A stretch of DNA of 64,000 nucleotides from Granulicella sp. L60. Lineage in GTDB: Bacteria; Acidobacteriota; Terriglobia; Terriglobales; Acidobacteriaceae. This document shows, piece by piece, positions 37,676-46,385 of the stretch. A model generated the notes under the pieces. It did not search any database. It was not told where the DNA came from and saw only the letters and a program-made list of their open reading frames with translations. The stretch is from assembly GCF_009765825.1 (NCBI RefSeq), contig NZ_LMUR01000018.1, forward strand, positions 434,135 through 498,134, written 5' to 3'. A program made the position numbers and the translations under genes. Position 1 is the first letter of the stretch; each line of letters starts with the position of its first letter.

Positions 37676-37715
37676 ACTGGCCCGATGTTCACGCAGAATC
37701 GAACATCGGGCCAGT
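37676..37715. terminator. Bidirectional terminator-like inverted repeat
   Basis: A perfect 15-base inverted repeat (ACTGGCCCGATGTTC at 37676-37690 with its complement at 37701-37715) with a ten-base loop. It fills the 103-base gap between two convergent genes. There is no clear T-run on either strand, but the stem is very stable. Confidence 0.65.
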
Positions 37716-37773
37716 GCGCGTACCAACTCCGCCGCGCATAGAAACGTTCCGCTCATCCGTCTACTGAAATCGT

Positions 37774-38541
37774 CTACTGAAATCTCAGATAAACATTACC
37801 TGCAGTCGAAAACGTAACCTTCGCGGTAGATCCCGAATTTGCCATCGTCGCACCGGTCCAGCTCCCTGTTGTCACCCACTGCCCAGCCTGCAGTCCCCCA
37901 GTTCGTGCAGCCCCCTCATTGGCGAGCCACGGCAGCAGCCGCATCAGGTCGCCTGACGTATTCGACCCCGTCCGCTCCACCCTAACCACACCATCCACGG
38001 CGATCACGACATGTTCGGTTTTGAAGTCGATCTTCTTCCAGTCATCGACCGCCGGACCATAGACAAATCCACCATGCATCTGCAGATCGCCGATCATGGA
38101 TAGCCGTTCTATCGTAAGAGGCGTTTCGAAGCCACTCTCAAGCACCTCGATCGCTGGATGACAACTTGCAATCGCCTTCACGACTTCCTCCATCGTGTAA
38201 GGAGTAGCTCGTGGCGGCAGATCCTCCCCCATCCGAAACGCAATCTCCGACTCCAGACCACGCAGCCGCCGAACGCCTTCCATCGTCACCTCACTCGCCG
38301 CGATCCACGCCAGTGGCATCGGCGCAAACATCGGTGTCGCCTCAGCTGTGGGAGCACCCACCTTCCATCCGCCGATATCGCCATAGGCCGCGGCGATACG
38401 ATCCTGCAGGAAATAGGCTTCCTCTAAACTCTCCGGCCGCAACTCCGCAGGTAGATCTGCAATCGGTGTCCCTGTCCGCCGTGCATCGAGCAGCAGGTCC
38501 GCCGCGTCCGTTAGCTGTTGTTCTCTGGCTCCAGTCATCAT
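37774..38541 (-). CDS. 2-keto-4-pentenoate hydratase-like protein (FAH/MhpD family)
   Basis: 255 aa from the ATG at 38541 (GGAAA upstream; a TTG 18 bases earlier is also open). Like MhpD/HpaH hydratases it has an N-terminal helical part with ADLPAELRPESLEEAYFLQD, then GGWKVGAPT, LESEIAFRMGEDLPPR (Glu metal ligands), AIEVLESGF and GQWVTTGSWTGATMANSG. Hydratases of this group act in aromatic meta-cleavage pathways; here no other meta-cleavage gene is adjacent, so the in vivo reaction is open. It follows the large PIG-L gene by 47 bases on the same strand and may be co-transcribed. Confidence 0.8.
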   Translation of the reverse strand: MMTGAREQQLTDAADLLLDARRTGTPIADLPAELRPESLEEAYFLQDRIAAAYGDIGGWKVGAPTAEATPMFAPMPLAWIAASEVTMEGVRRLRGLESEIAFRMGEDLPPRATPYTMEEVVKAIASCHPAIEVLESGFETPLTIERLSMIGDLQMHGGFVYGPAVDDWKKIDFKTEHVVIAVDGVVRVERTGSNTSGDLMRLLPWLANEGAARTGGLQAGQWVTTGSWTGATMANSGSTAKVTFSTAGNVYLRFQ

Positions 38542-38588
38542 GTTTCCAGTGTCTCTCAACCCGACCGCTTCTGTCTCCCAGTCGAGCG

Positions 38589-41408
38589 CTACTTCAAGTC
38601 CCTGCTCTTTCCCAAACTCAACAGATTCGCAAACAACCGATAGGCTCCCGGCACACCCTCCGGCAGCTCACGATAGAGAGCAAAGGCCACATACACATAA
38701 ACACCCTTGCCCGTCTTCGCCACCAGCAGGCCGCCCTTTTGCGGGTCCTGTCCCGGATCATGCGTCTCCAGCAGCGCCTGATACTGCGGATCCCAACTCT
38801 CCATGAAGCTGTGTCCACGTTCTTCCACCCACCCATCAAAGTCCCGCTCCGTAATCCTGTTCGGCCAGCTCAGCGCCGGACTCTCCGGCATCAGCAGTTT
38901 CACCGGCGCGGCCTCGTTCACCACCTTCTCTTCTTCCCCCAGCGAGTACGGATAAGGTCCATAGTCGAACGTCCCGCGGTTGTACTGAACAATCACCACG
39001 CCGCCGTTTCTCGCATACTTCAGCAACTGCCCATTCGCCGCCGCCAGTCCAGGATGCGCCGCATACGCCCGCACTCCAAGCACCACCACGTCATATCCCG
39101 ACAGCTTGCCACCGGCCACATCATCCATCGTCAGCGTCGTCGCATGCACCCCAAGGTTTTCAAGCGAGGCCTGCACCTCGTCCCCCGTCCCTGGCAGATA
39201 TCCCACCTTCAATCCCGGCGCGACTTTCACATCCACGCCTCGCGCCTTATAGGTGGCCGGTCTGTAAAGATTCGCCGGCAACACCCCCGCGTACCCAACC
39301 GTCTCGTACCCCTCGCGATAGTCCTTACCCGCATAGGTAGCCACCGCCGTCATCGTATAAGCAGTCTCCGAGATCTTCTCCGGTGTCACCACAAACGGCA
39401 CCTCAACCGAATCTCCGTCCTTCGCCAGCGAGAACTCTCCCCGCTCCGGTGAAGCCGTCCAACCCGGTGGCAGTTCCAGCTTTACCGTTCCAGCTGCCGG
39501 TCCCTTCACATTGCTCTTCACCTGCGCCGTCATCATCAGCGTCTTCTCGGTAAGCGGAACCACCCCAGCCGCCGGCGACACCTGCACCGAGATCGCCGGA
39601 GCAACCACCAGCGGCTCATACACCGTACCCTGTCCCGTCACGCGATGCAGCGTCTGCACCACCTGCCCCAGCCGCACCCCTACGCCGTCATAATCAACCG
39701 TCACCCACGCCGTCAAAGGAGGCAAGGGAAGCGAGGCATTCCGCATCGCCGGATCAGCCACATCATAGTAAGCCTGCTCGATCCCCGGCCGCGAAAAAGG
39801 AGGCCGTGTCGCCTTCGCATCCACAGGCAGCTTCACCGTGAAACGCACATCATCAGCCTTATCACCCGCTATCGTGACGTCTCCAGCTCTTGCGTCGGCT
39901 CTAGCAGAGGTCGCACCCGCGCTCGACTCCAGCCCCGAAGCCGTCACCTTTACCGGCACATTGCTTCCATTTACAACACGCACCTGTACCGCGAACGTCT
40001 GCCCCGGCACGGCAGTCACAAAGGTATCGTTGCCGTCGCCGATCCGAGCAAATGGCCCCGTCTCCGCCTTCCCCGCCACCTGCGCCCGCAGACTCAATCC
40101 CAACGCCTCCACCAGCGCATCATTGAACTGCACCCGCTTCACCCTAAGCTCATGCAGCACGTCGAACTTCTCTTGAGCTGCCAGTCCGCTCGCCTCTACC
40201 TTCGCAATCAACGCATCCGTAGCCTTCAACCCATCACTCAGAAACGGAGCAGTCTTCTCCGGCGCAGCAATCTTGTAACTCGCCATCGCCTGCTGCACCA
40301 ACCCATCGATCTTCGCCAGGTCTTGCTTCAAAAATCTCGTCTCATCCGGAGCAAGCGAAGCAACTCCCGTCAGCGAAACATCCACGCCATCGAAGAAACT
40401 CTTCTCCTGCTCACCCGAAGAAACTCTAGACCCATACCGGTGATACGGCACATCGAACTCCCCCGCCGCCGGAATCCCCATCCCACCATTCTGCGTCTTC
40501 TGCTGCCCCAGCCCCAGCCGCCCAAACTGCAGATAGCTCATCCCCAGCACCGGGCTATAGTCACCCTCCGGCACCGTCACATTCGCCTTCGGAGACTCCG
40601 TCGTCCACACCTTCGTCACGTAGTTATAAAACCGTGCCGGCGCATACTTCCCCGTCGCATAGTCGTACATGCCCTTCTCCGATACAGAGAAGAACGGCAC
40701 GCGCCCATACACCTTCAGCGGACTCCACGGCATCAGCCCCTGCGCAATCTGATCCGGAAAGACCTTCGGATCACCCGCCGCCTCAAACACCTCCTGCGCC
40801 ATCTCACCCGAGACCTGGTGCTGCCCATGCCCGTCTGTAATCCCACCGATAAACACTGCCGTCACCACCAGCGGCCGATACAGCCTCACCGCCCGCACCG
40901 CGTCGTACAACACGCGATCGTGACCCCAGCTATCGAAGCTCTCCTCCTTCGTCTTCGAAAACCCGAAGTCCAGCTGCGTCCCCCACATCTGGTCGATCCC
41001 CATATACCGCCCAGCGGCCAACAGCTCCTGCGTCCTCACCAGCCCCAGCGCGTCGTCGAAGTCTCCCGACATCAGATTCTGCCCACCCTCGCCCCGGGTC
41101 AGCGTCATCATCGCAACATGCGCGCCCTGGCCTCGCGCTTCATACGTCAACATGCCGCCGTCCTCATCGTCAGGATGCGCCACAATCATCATCAGACTCG
41201 CGCGCGTCCGCAACTTCACCAAACTCTGCCAGAGCGCCGTAGCTCCCTCGTTCGCCGCGATCTCCCGCACCCCAACCGCAGCCCGAACCTGCTCTCCGGC
41301 CAGGTTCGCCGGATCCTGCAGCTTCTGCCCACCCACAGCCCCGCCCGACATTGCAAGCGCCACTGCCGTAACCGCACCCAGGCCCGTAAAACTCCGCATA
41401 ATCGTCAT
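38589..41408 (-). CDS. Large exported PIG-L (LmbE-like) deacetylase with C-terminal ThuA-like domain
   Basis: 939 aa. A signal peptide (residues ~1-27) is followed by a PIG-L deacetylase domain with the zinc motif AHPDDE at 77-82, LTRGEGGQN and the second-His region DGHGQHQ. The middle (~300-700) is beta-rich, with segments such as VPVKVTASGLESSAGAT and VPLTEKTLMMTAQVKSN that look like tandem Ig/NEW3-type domains. The C-terminus (~715-939) from LKVGYLPGTGDEVQASLENLG, with YDVVVLGVRAYAAHP, resembles a glutamine-amidotransferase/ThuA-like fold. Such proteins are recurrent in acidobacteria and bacteroidetes, and are thought to act on glycans in the periplasm. Substrate unknown. Confidence 0.85.
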   Translation of the reverse strand: MTIMRSFTGLGAVTAVALAMSGGAVGGQKLQDPANLAGEQVRAAVGVREIAANEGATALWQSLVKLRTRASLMMIVAHPDDEDGGMLTYEARGQGAHVAMMTLTRGEGGQNLMSGDFDDALGLVRTQELLAAGRYMGIDQMWGTQLDFGFSKTKEESFDSWGHDRVLYDAVRAVRLYRPLVVTAVFIGGITDGHGQHQVSGEMAQEVFEAAGDPKVFPDQIAQGLMPWSPLKVYGRVPFFSVSEKGMYDYATGKYAPARFYNYVTKVWTTESPKANVTVPEGDYSPVLGMSYLQFGRLGLGQQKTQNGGMGIPAAGEFDVPYHRYGSRVSSGEQEKSFFDGVDVSLTGVASLAPDETRFLKQDLAKIDGLVQQAMASYKIAAPEKTAPFLSDGLKATDALIAKVEASGLAAQEKFDVLHELRVKRVQFNDALVEALGLSLRAQVAGKAETGPFARIGDGNDTFVTAVPGQTFAVQVRVVNGSNVPVKVTASGLESSAGATSARADARAGDVTIAGDKADDVRFTVKLPVDAKATRPPFSRPGIEQAYYDVADPAMRNASLPLPPLTAWVTVDYDGVGVRLGQVVQTLHRVTGQGTVYEPLVVAPAISVQVSPAAGVVPLTEKTLMMTAQVKSNVKGPAAGTVKLELPPGWTASPERGEFSLAKDGDSVEVPFVVTPEKISETAYTMTAVATYAGKDYREGYETVGYAGVLPANLYRPATYKARGVDVKVAPGLKVGYLPGTGDEVQASLENLGVHATTLTMDDVAGGKLSGYDVVVLGVRAYAAHPGLAAANGQLLKYARNGGVVIVQYNRGTFDYGPYPYSLGEEEKVVNEAAPVKLLMPESPALSWPNRITERDFDGWVEERGHSFMESWDPQYQALLETHDPGQDPQKGGLLVAKTGKGVYVYVAFALYRELPEGVPGAYRLFANLLSLGKSRDLK

Positions 41409-41536
41409 TAACCTCTAATCTCTCACACCATTCCCCCTGAATCACCCTCAAATCCGCAATCTTAAGCAACAAAGAATCAGGCTCAAGCCACAACAACCCA
41501 GGTAGCTCATTCGTAGATAAGAGCTCTCGCTGGGAT

Positions 41537-42259
41537 ATGGTTTTAAAGATGACAGACCTGCCCGAGAGTCTCTTCGCAAATCCGGTTTGGAGCGCCCTTC
41601 ACAGCGTGCACCGCCGCTTTGCCATCTCGTCCGGAGAAGCCTCTCGCTATCCCGCCGATGTTTCACCCTTCGCCGCAGTCGCCACGCCAGGCGCCGCCGC
41701 GCTCGAGCAGCTTGCCTCGCTCCTCGTGCCGGAAGAGTCGGTCTGGGTCGTCGCTGAAAGCCTTCCCGAAGTACCGAGCCTTCGCTTCAAGACAAAACTC
41801 GAATGCCTGCAGATGGTCTTACCCGAGGACATGAATCTTCCAGCACCATCCATCGACATCGTTCCCCTGTCCAACAGTGACGCCCCGGCGATGGTCGCCC
41901 TCACCGACGCCGCATTCCCCGGTTTCTTCCGCATCCGCACCTGCGAGATGGGTTCCTACTACGGAATCCGATCCGGCGGAGAGCTGATCGCAATGGGGGG
42001 CGAGCGTCTCATGCTCGATGGCTACCCGGAGATCAGCGGCATCTGCACCCATCCTGAACATCGCGGAAAAGGATACGCAGAAGCAATCATCTGGCACATC
42101 GCGCGTGCCCATCGACGCAACGACCTCGTCTCCTGGCTGCATGTAGCCTCACCCAACGAACGCGCCATCAGGCTCTACAGCAGGATGGGCTTCGTCGAAT
42201 CCCGCAGGATCATGCTGCATCGCCTGTCGCTCAAAGCGGAATCAGACAATAACGCTTAG
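41537..42259 (+). CDS. GNAT-family N-acetyltransferase (FR47-like)
   Basis: 240 aa. The C-terminal ~120 residues form the acetyl-CoA-binding domain with EISGICTHPEHRGKGYAEAI (motif A, R/QxxGxG/A), LHVASPNERAIRLYSRMGFV (motif B) and a final MLHRLSL strand. The N-terminal ~115 residues are family-specific and form a partner half domain. The start could be the ATG at 41537 or another at 41549. The substrate is unknown. The stop overlaps the converging end of the permease gene by four bases. Confidence 0.82.
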   Translation: MVLKMTDLPESLFANPVWSALHSVHRRFAISSGEASRYPADVSPFAAVATPGAAALEQLASLLVPEESVWVVAESLPEVPSLRFKTKLECLQMVLPEDMNLPAPSIDIVPLSNSDAPAMVALTDAAFPGFFRIRTCEMGSYYGIRSGGELIAMGGERLMLDGYPEISGICTHPEHRGKGYAEAIIWHIARAHRRNDLVSWLHVASPNERAIRLYSRMGFVESRRIMLHRLSLKAESDNNA

Positions 42260-43572
42260 TGCTTAGCGATGTAGATGAAGCGCAACAGAAAGAGCGTAGC
42301 AAGAAGATAGAGCATCCAGTCCTTGCGTTGCGCCCTCCCCGTAATCACCTGCAACAGTGCATAGCTGGTGAGCCCAAAGCTGAGACCGTCGGCGATCGAC
42401 CACGTAAGCGGAATCGTTGCAACCGTCAGAAACGCCGGAATGCCGATCTGCGGGTCATCCCACTCGATCGTGCCAAGTCCAGTGAGCATAAGTCCGCCAA
42501 CCAGAATCAGCGCGGGCGCAGTGGCGAATGTAGGGATAGGTCCCACCAGTGGAGCTACAAAGAGAGCGCAGAAAAAAAGAAGGCCTGTGACGATTGCAGT
42601 CACGCCCGTGCGCCCTCCCGCAGCCACACCCGCGGATGATTCGATATAGCTGGTCACCGTACTCGTTCCGGTCAGCGAGCCCAGGATAGTCGCAGTAGCA
42701 TCCGCAAAGAAGATGCGGTTGAGCCGGGGGATCGTATGATCCGGCGCAATCAAACCAGCGCGCTGCGTAACAGCAACCAGCGTGCCGATATTGTCGAAGA
42801 GATCGACAAACAGAAAGACGAAGATAATCTCGAACCCGCCAATGCGCAGCGCTCCGGGTATATCAAGATGAAAGGCCGTCGCCTTGATTGCAGAAAGATG
42901 GTACGGCTCAGGCTGCCAGTGAACCTGGTGGCACAGCACCCCAAGAAAAGTAGTCGCCAGCACTCCGATCAACATCGAAGCCCGGATACGCAATACCTGC
43001 AGCACCGCGATGAGCAGCAGCCCAAAGATCGCAAGCGCAGTCTGCGGAGCACGAAGGTTTCCCAGCGTTACCGTGGTCGCGACACTAGGTACGATGATGC
43101 CAGCATTTCGGAAACCGATAAAGGCGATGAATAGTCCAATGCCTCCTCCAACCGCAGCATGAAGCTGATGCGGAATCGCAGCCACTAGCCGCTGCCGAAT
43201 CCCCGAAAAGGTGAGCGCAAGAAAAATAACTCCAGACAGAAAGACAGCGCCCAGCGCAGTCTGCCACGGCACACCCATCCCCTTCACGACGGTATAGGTG
43301 AAGTACGCGTTGAGCCCCATGCCGGGAGCCAGCGCCAGCGGATAGTTCGCAGCCGCTCCCATCAGGATGCTGCCGAACGCTGCGCACAGGCACGTAGCAG
43401 CGGTCACCGCCGCAAGCGGCATACCCGTCTCCGACAGAATCGCCGGATTCACGAAGATGATGTACGCCATCGTGATAAACGTAGTGAGGCCGGCAAGGAT
43501 CTCGGTACGCCAGTTCGTGTCGTGTGCGGAGAAGCCGAAGTACTGTTCCAGGCGTATGCGAATGGGTGTCAG
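42256..43572 (-). CDS. AzgA-type purine (NCS2) permease with a likely CTG start
   Basis: 438 aa if begun at the CTG at 43572. The first ATG (43470) lies inside TM1, but the 34 codons before it encode LEQYFGFSAHDTNWRTEI followed by LAGLTTFITMAYIIFVNP, the conserved N-terminus of AzgA/PbuG permeases. That stretch contains no ATG, GTG or TTG. AGGAG sits six bases before the CTG. Later motifs GMGLNAYFTYTVVKGMG, SGIRQRLVAAIP, LFVDLFDNIGTLVAV and STVTSYIESSAGVAAGGRTG identify the adenine/guanine/hypoxanthine transporter branch. About 12-14 membrane segments. Proton-coupled purine uptake is expected. Confidence 0.88.
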   Translation of the reverse strand: MTPIRIRLEQYFGFSAHDTNWRTEILAGLTTFITMAYIIFVNPAILSETGMPLAAVTAATCLCAAFGSILMGAAANYPLALAPGMGLNAYFTYTVVKGMGVPWQTALGAVFLSGVIFLALTFSGIRQRLVAAIPHQLHAAVGGGIGLFIAFIGFRNAGIIVPSVATTVTLGNLRAPQTALAIFGLLLIAVLQVLRIRASMLIGVLATTFLGVLCHQVHWQPEPYHLSAIKATAFHLDIPGALRIGGFEIIFVFLFVDLFDNIGTLVAVTQRAGLIAPDHTIPRLNRIFFADATATILGSLTGTSTVTSYIESSAGVAAGGRTGVTAIVTGLLFFCALFVAPLVGPIPTFATAPALILVGGLMLTGLGTIEWDDPQIGIPAFLTVATIPLTWSIADGLSFGLTSYALLQVITGRAQRKDWMLYLLATLFLLRFIYIAKH

Positions 43573-43641
43573 GTCGGGCTCCTGTTCAGCGCGGAAACTA
43601 AAATGGGTGGAGTAGCTACAGCATAGCCTGAGAGGAACGGA

Positions 43642-44148
43642 ATGACTGCCGAGGATGTGAAGAAATTATTAGGGCTGCAGCCGCACCCGCGCGAAGGCGG
43701 ATGGTACGTGCGAACCTACGAGTCTGCGGAAACAGTATCACCCAAGGCCTTCAGCGATAGCCGGTACGAAGGCCCGCGACGCACCGGAACCGCAATCTAC
43801 TACCTGCTCGAACCCGGAACCTTCAGTGAGATGCATCGCCTAAAAAGCGACGAGGTCTTCCACTTCTACGCAGGCGACGCAGTAGAGATGCTGCAACTGT
43901 TTCCAGATGGAAAAGGAGCAACCGTGATCATCGGCAACAACCTGCTGCGTGGTCAAAGGCCGCAGATCGTGGTGCCGCGCAACATCTGGCAAGGCTCCAG
44001 ACTGGCCGATGGCGGCCAATGGGCTCTCCTCGGCTGCACGGTTAACCCAGGCTTCGAGTTTGAAGACTACGAGTCCGGCCAGCGCACGGAGTTATGCTCT
44101 GCATGGCCAGAGTTCGCCGAAAAGGTTACGCTGCTCACGCGCGACTAA
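43642..44148 (+). CDS. Cupin-fold DUF985 (cupin_5) protein
   Basis: 168 aa, the normal size. The family signature is LLGLQPHPREGGWYVRTYES near the start, then TAIYYLLEPGTFSEMHRLKSDEVFHFYAGD (cupin motif with His, Glu, His) and NIWQGSRLADGGQWALLGCTVNPGFEFEDYE at the end. AGAGGAA precedes the ATG. Cytoplasmic. Function in the family is unsettled; some members bind sugar nucleotides or act as isomerases. It diverges from the purine permease gene. Confidence 0.88.
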   Translation: MTAEDVKKLLGLQPHPREGGWYVRTYESAETVSPKAFSDSRYEGPRRTGTAIYYLLEPGTFSEMHRLKSDEVFHFYAGDAVEMLQLFPDGKGATVIIGNNLLRGQRPQIVVPRNIWQGSRLADGGQWALLGCTVNPGFEFEDYESGQRTELCSAWPEFAEKVTLLTRD

Positions 44149-44204
44149 GCGTAAGCAGCGTTCACAAAAGTATCGTTCGCAAAAGCTACAACGCCGTCAG
44201 CAAA

Positions 44205-45419
44205 CTAAGCCTTCAGCGTCACATGCGTAGCGTGCATCTGAGCCTTGATCACCAGCTCCGCCGCCAGTAGACACTGCGCCTGGTCCTGCGCAACGTGCGT
44301 CCTGTTCACGATATCCGCAATGAACTGCTGCCCAAACGGAAGCGTTAGGTTATTGCAGTCGATATACCGAGCCTGCTTGCCGTCCACAATAAACAGATTG
44401 TTCCCCTGCTTCTTCACCGCGACGTCCGTGTACTTCCTGACCTCGATGTAACCCTCAGTCCCAAGAATGAACAACCGCCCGTCACCCCACGTCCCCAGGC
44501 CATCCGGAGTAAACCAGTCCAGCCGAACATAACCGAACCCGCGATCTCCGCGCAGCATCATGTCGCCGAAGTCTTGAAACTTCGGCCGCTGCGGATGCGC
44601 CACATTTGCAATCTGCGAAGCCACCACCTGCGCCTCGGTCGAGTTCGTGTAATACAGAAACTGGTCCACCTGATGCGATCCGATGTCGCACAGAATCCCC
44701 CCATAAAGCTCCGGATCCCAGAACCACTCCGGCCGCCCGGTTCCTCCGCCCGCATCGCCATGCCCTTGCGTAATCTGGTGCGGCGCGATGTTGATCGTCT
44801 GAATCACCCTTCCAATCGCACCCGCATGCACAAGCTCCCCAGCCTTCACTGCAGCCTTCACCTCCAGCCGCTCGCTGTACATAATGCCGTAGATTCTATG
44901 CGTCTCTGCAATCGTCTTGCGCACCGCCGCCAGCTGTTCCAGCGTCGTAATCCCCGGCTTGTCGCTCAGATAATCCTTGCCATGCTTCATCACGCGCACA
45001 CCCAGCGGCGCCCGCTGATTCGCAATCGCCGAACTCAGCACCAACTGGATCGAAGCATCGTTGAGAATCTCATCCTCACTCCCCACCATCTTCACATCCG
45101 GATACCGCTTCTTGAACGCGGCAATCTTGTCCGGCTCCGCTCCATACGCCGCGACCATCACGCCGCCGCCGCGCTGCATCGCTCCGATCATCCCGTAGAT
45201 ATGGTCGTGCGCCATGCCGCACACCGCAAACTTCACCGTATACTTAGGCGCCGTCTCCGCATCTTGATTCGGCTGCGCTGACTCATACGTCACGCGTGGG
45301 TCTCCCGGCTCCATCCCCAGCGCCGCGCTGGAGAGTCCCGTCAGCATACCGGCTGAACCAAGCACTCCGCCCGCCGCGCTCTTAAGAAACGCCCGCCGTC
45401 CAATCGTATCTTCACTCAT
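44205..45419 (-). CDS. TAT-exported Gfo/Idh/MocA-family oxidoreductase
   Basis: 404 aa from the ATG at 45419. An ATG six bases further up abuts the AGGAG site with no spacing, whereas 45419 sits six bases from it. The twin-arginine signal is GRRAFLKSAAGGVLGSAGM. The Rossmann part has VKFAVCGMAHDHIYGMI and KDYLSDKPGITTLEQL (equivalent of the catalytic EKP, here DKP). The C-terminal domain has LCDIGSHQVDQFLYYT. These NAD(P)-dependent enzymes act on sugars or cyclitols; periplasmic members may carry a tightly bound cofactor. Transcribed alone, converging on the cupin gene. Confidence 0.88.
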   Translation of the reverse strand: MSEDTIGRRAFLKSAAGGVLGSAGMLTGLSSAALGMEPGDPRVTYESAQPNQDAETAPKYTVKFAVCGMAHDHIYGMIGAMQRGGGVMVAAYGAEPDKIAAFKKRYPDVKMVGSEDEILNDASIQLVLSSAIANQRAPLGVRVMKHGKDYLSDKPGITTLEQLAAVRKTIAETHRIYGIMYSERLEVKAAVKAGELVHAGAIGRVIQTINIAPHQITQGHGDAGGGTGRPEWFWDPELYGGILCDIGSHQVDQFLYYTNSTEAQVVASQIANVAHPQRPKFQDFGDMMLRGDRGFGYVRLDWFTPDGLGTWGDGRLFILGTEGYIEVRKYTDVAVKKQGNNLFIVDGKQARYIDCNNLTLPFGQQFIADIVNRTHVAQDQAQCLLAAELVIKAQMHATHVTLKA

Positions 45420-45641
45420 TGTCATCTCCTGTGCTTCGCAGCGCCGAAATCCATTTCATTCTTGGTCCAAACAAAATACTTCCTTCGTATAACTCTTTGC
45501 AAGTCCGTGCTAAATCTACTAGCACCTCAGCGCCCGTTTCTTCACGGTTTGAGCCTCGAAGATTATCGAAGCCTACACTTCACTTAAATGCTATTCACGA
45601 CAGCCGCTCATTGCAAACGTTGGTGGACACAGATCCCCGCA

Positions 45642-46238
45642 TCACGGGTAGAGTCGCTCCTTGCTCCACGCATCTCCCCGTCGCTCAAACACAAATCTGT
45701 CGTGCAACCGCGCATCTCCATCCATCCAGAACTCGATCCGCTCCGGCAACAGCACATAACCCCGCCAGTACGCAGGCCGCGGAATCTCACAGGGAAACTC
45801 CTCCTCCAACTTCCTCACGCGAGCCTCCAGCACCTCGCGCCCAGCCAGCACGCGGCTCTGTTGCGATGCCACCGCTCCAAGCTGGCTCGCTCTCGACCGG
45901 CTGTGAAAGTAAGCCTCCGCGTCTTCCCCCGGCAGCTCCCTCACGAGCCCGGAGATCCGTACCTGCCGACGCAGCGACTTCCAATGAAAGCACATCGCCG
46001 CTCTCGGATTTTCAGCCAGCTCCAACCCCTTCTGGCTCTCGGCATTCGTATAGAACGCGAACCCCCGCGCGTCTGCCCGCTTCATCAGTACCATACGCAC
46101 ACTCGGCATACCATCCGCCGTAGCAGTCGCCAGCGCCACCGCATTCGGATCGTTCACCTCACTTACTACAGCCTCTTTCATCCACGTATCGAACAACGCC
46201 ATCGGTTCAACGGCAGCCTCAGCTTCGGTCCCATCCAT
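45642..46238 (-). CDS. pdxH: Pyridoxamine 5'-phosphate oxidase
   Basis: 198 aa from the ATG at 46238, which has GGGAG nine bases upstream; the ATG at 46247 would abut that site. FMN enzyme that oxidises PNP/PMP to pyridoxal 5'-phosphate. Motifs are PNAVALATATADGMPSVRMV (FMN site), GFAFYTNAESQKGLELAENP, HWKSLRRQVRISGLV, YFHSRSRASQLGAVASQQS and the C-terminal WRGYVLLPERIEFW with RLHDRFVFERR. The frame stays open upstream for over 1 kb, but this is the antisense of the neighbouring gene. Confidence 0.95.
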   Translation of the reverse strand: MDGTEAEAAVEPMALFDTWMKEAVVSEVNDPNAVALATATADGMPSVRMVLMKRADARGFAFYTNAESQKGLELAENPRAAMCFHWKSLRRQVRISGLVRELPGEDAEAYFHSRSRASQLGAVASQQSRVLAGREVLEARVRKLEEEFPCEIPRPAYWRGYVLLPERIEFWMDGDARLHDRFVFERRGDAWSKERLYP

Positions 46239-46385
46239 AACCAACATCTCCCATTCGTCTGATTCGTCTAAGTCTATAGACGCAAAACAGCCAACAGGCG
46301 CGAAGCCCGGCTGAAAAAGAAATCCCTTCCTTCCCGTCTCATCACCATCTATGATTCGACGACCGAGAGCTAAAGGGAGATCTTC

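Noticed and set aside
39645-41411. A 588-codon plus-strand frame opposite the large PIG-L gene
   Set aside because: Arg/His/Pro-rich translation without motifs; the minus strand has signal peptide, AHPDDE and ThuA-like domain.
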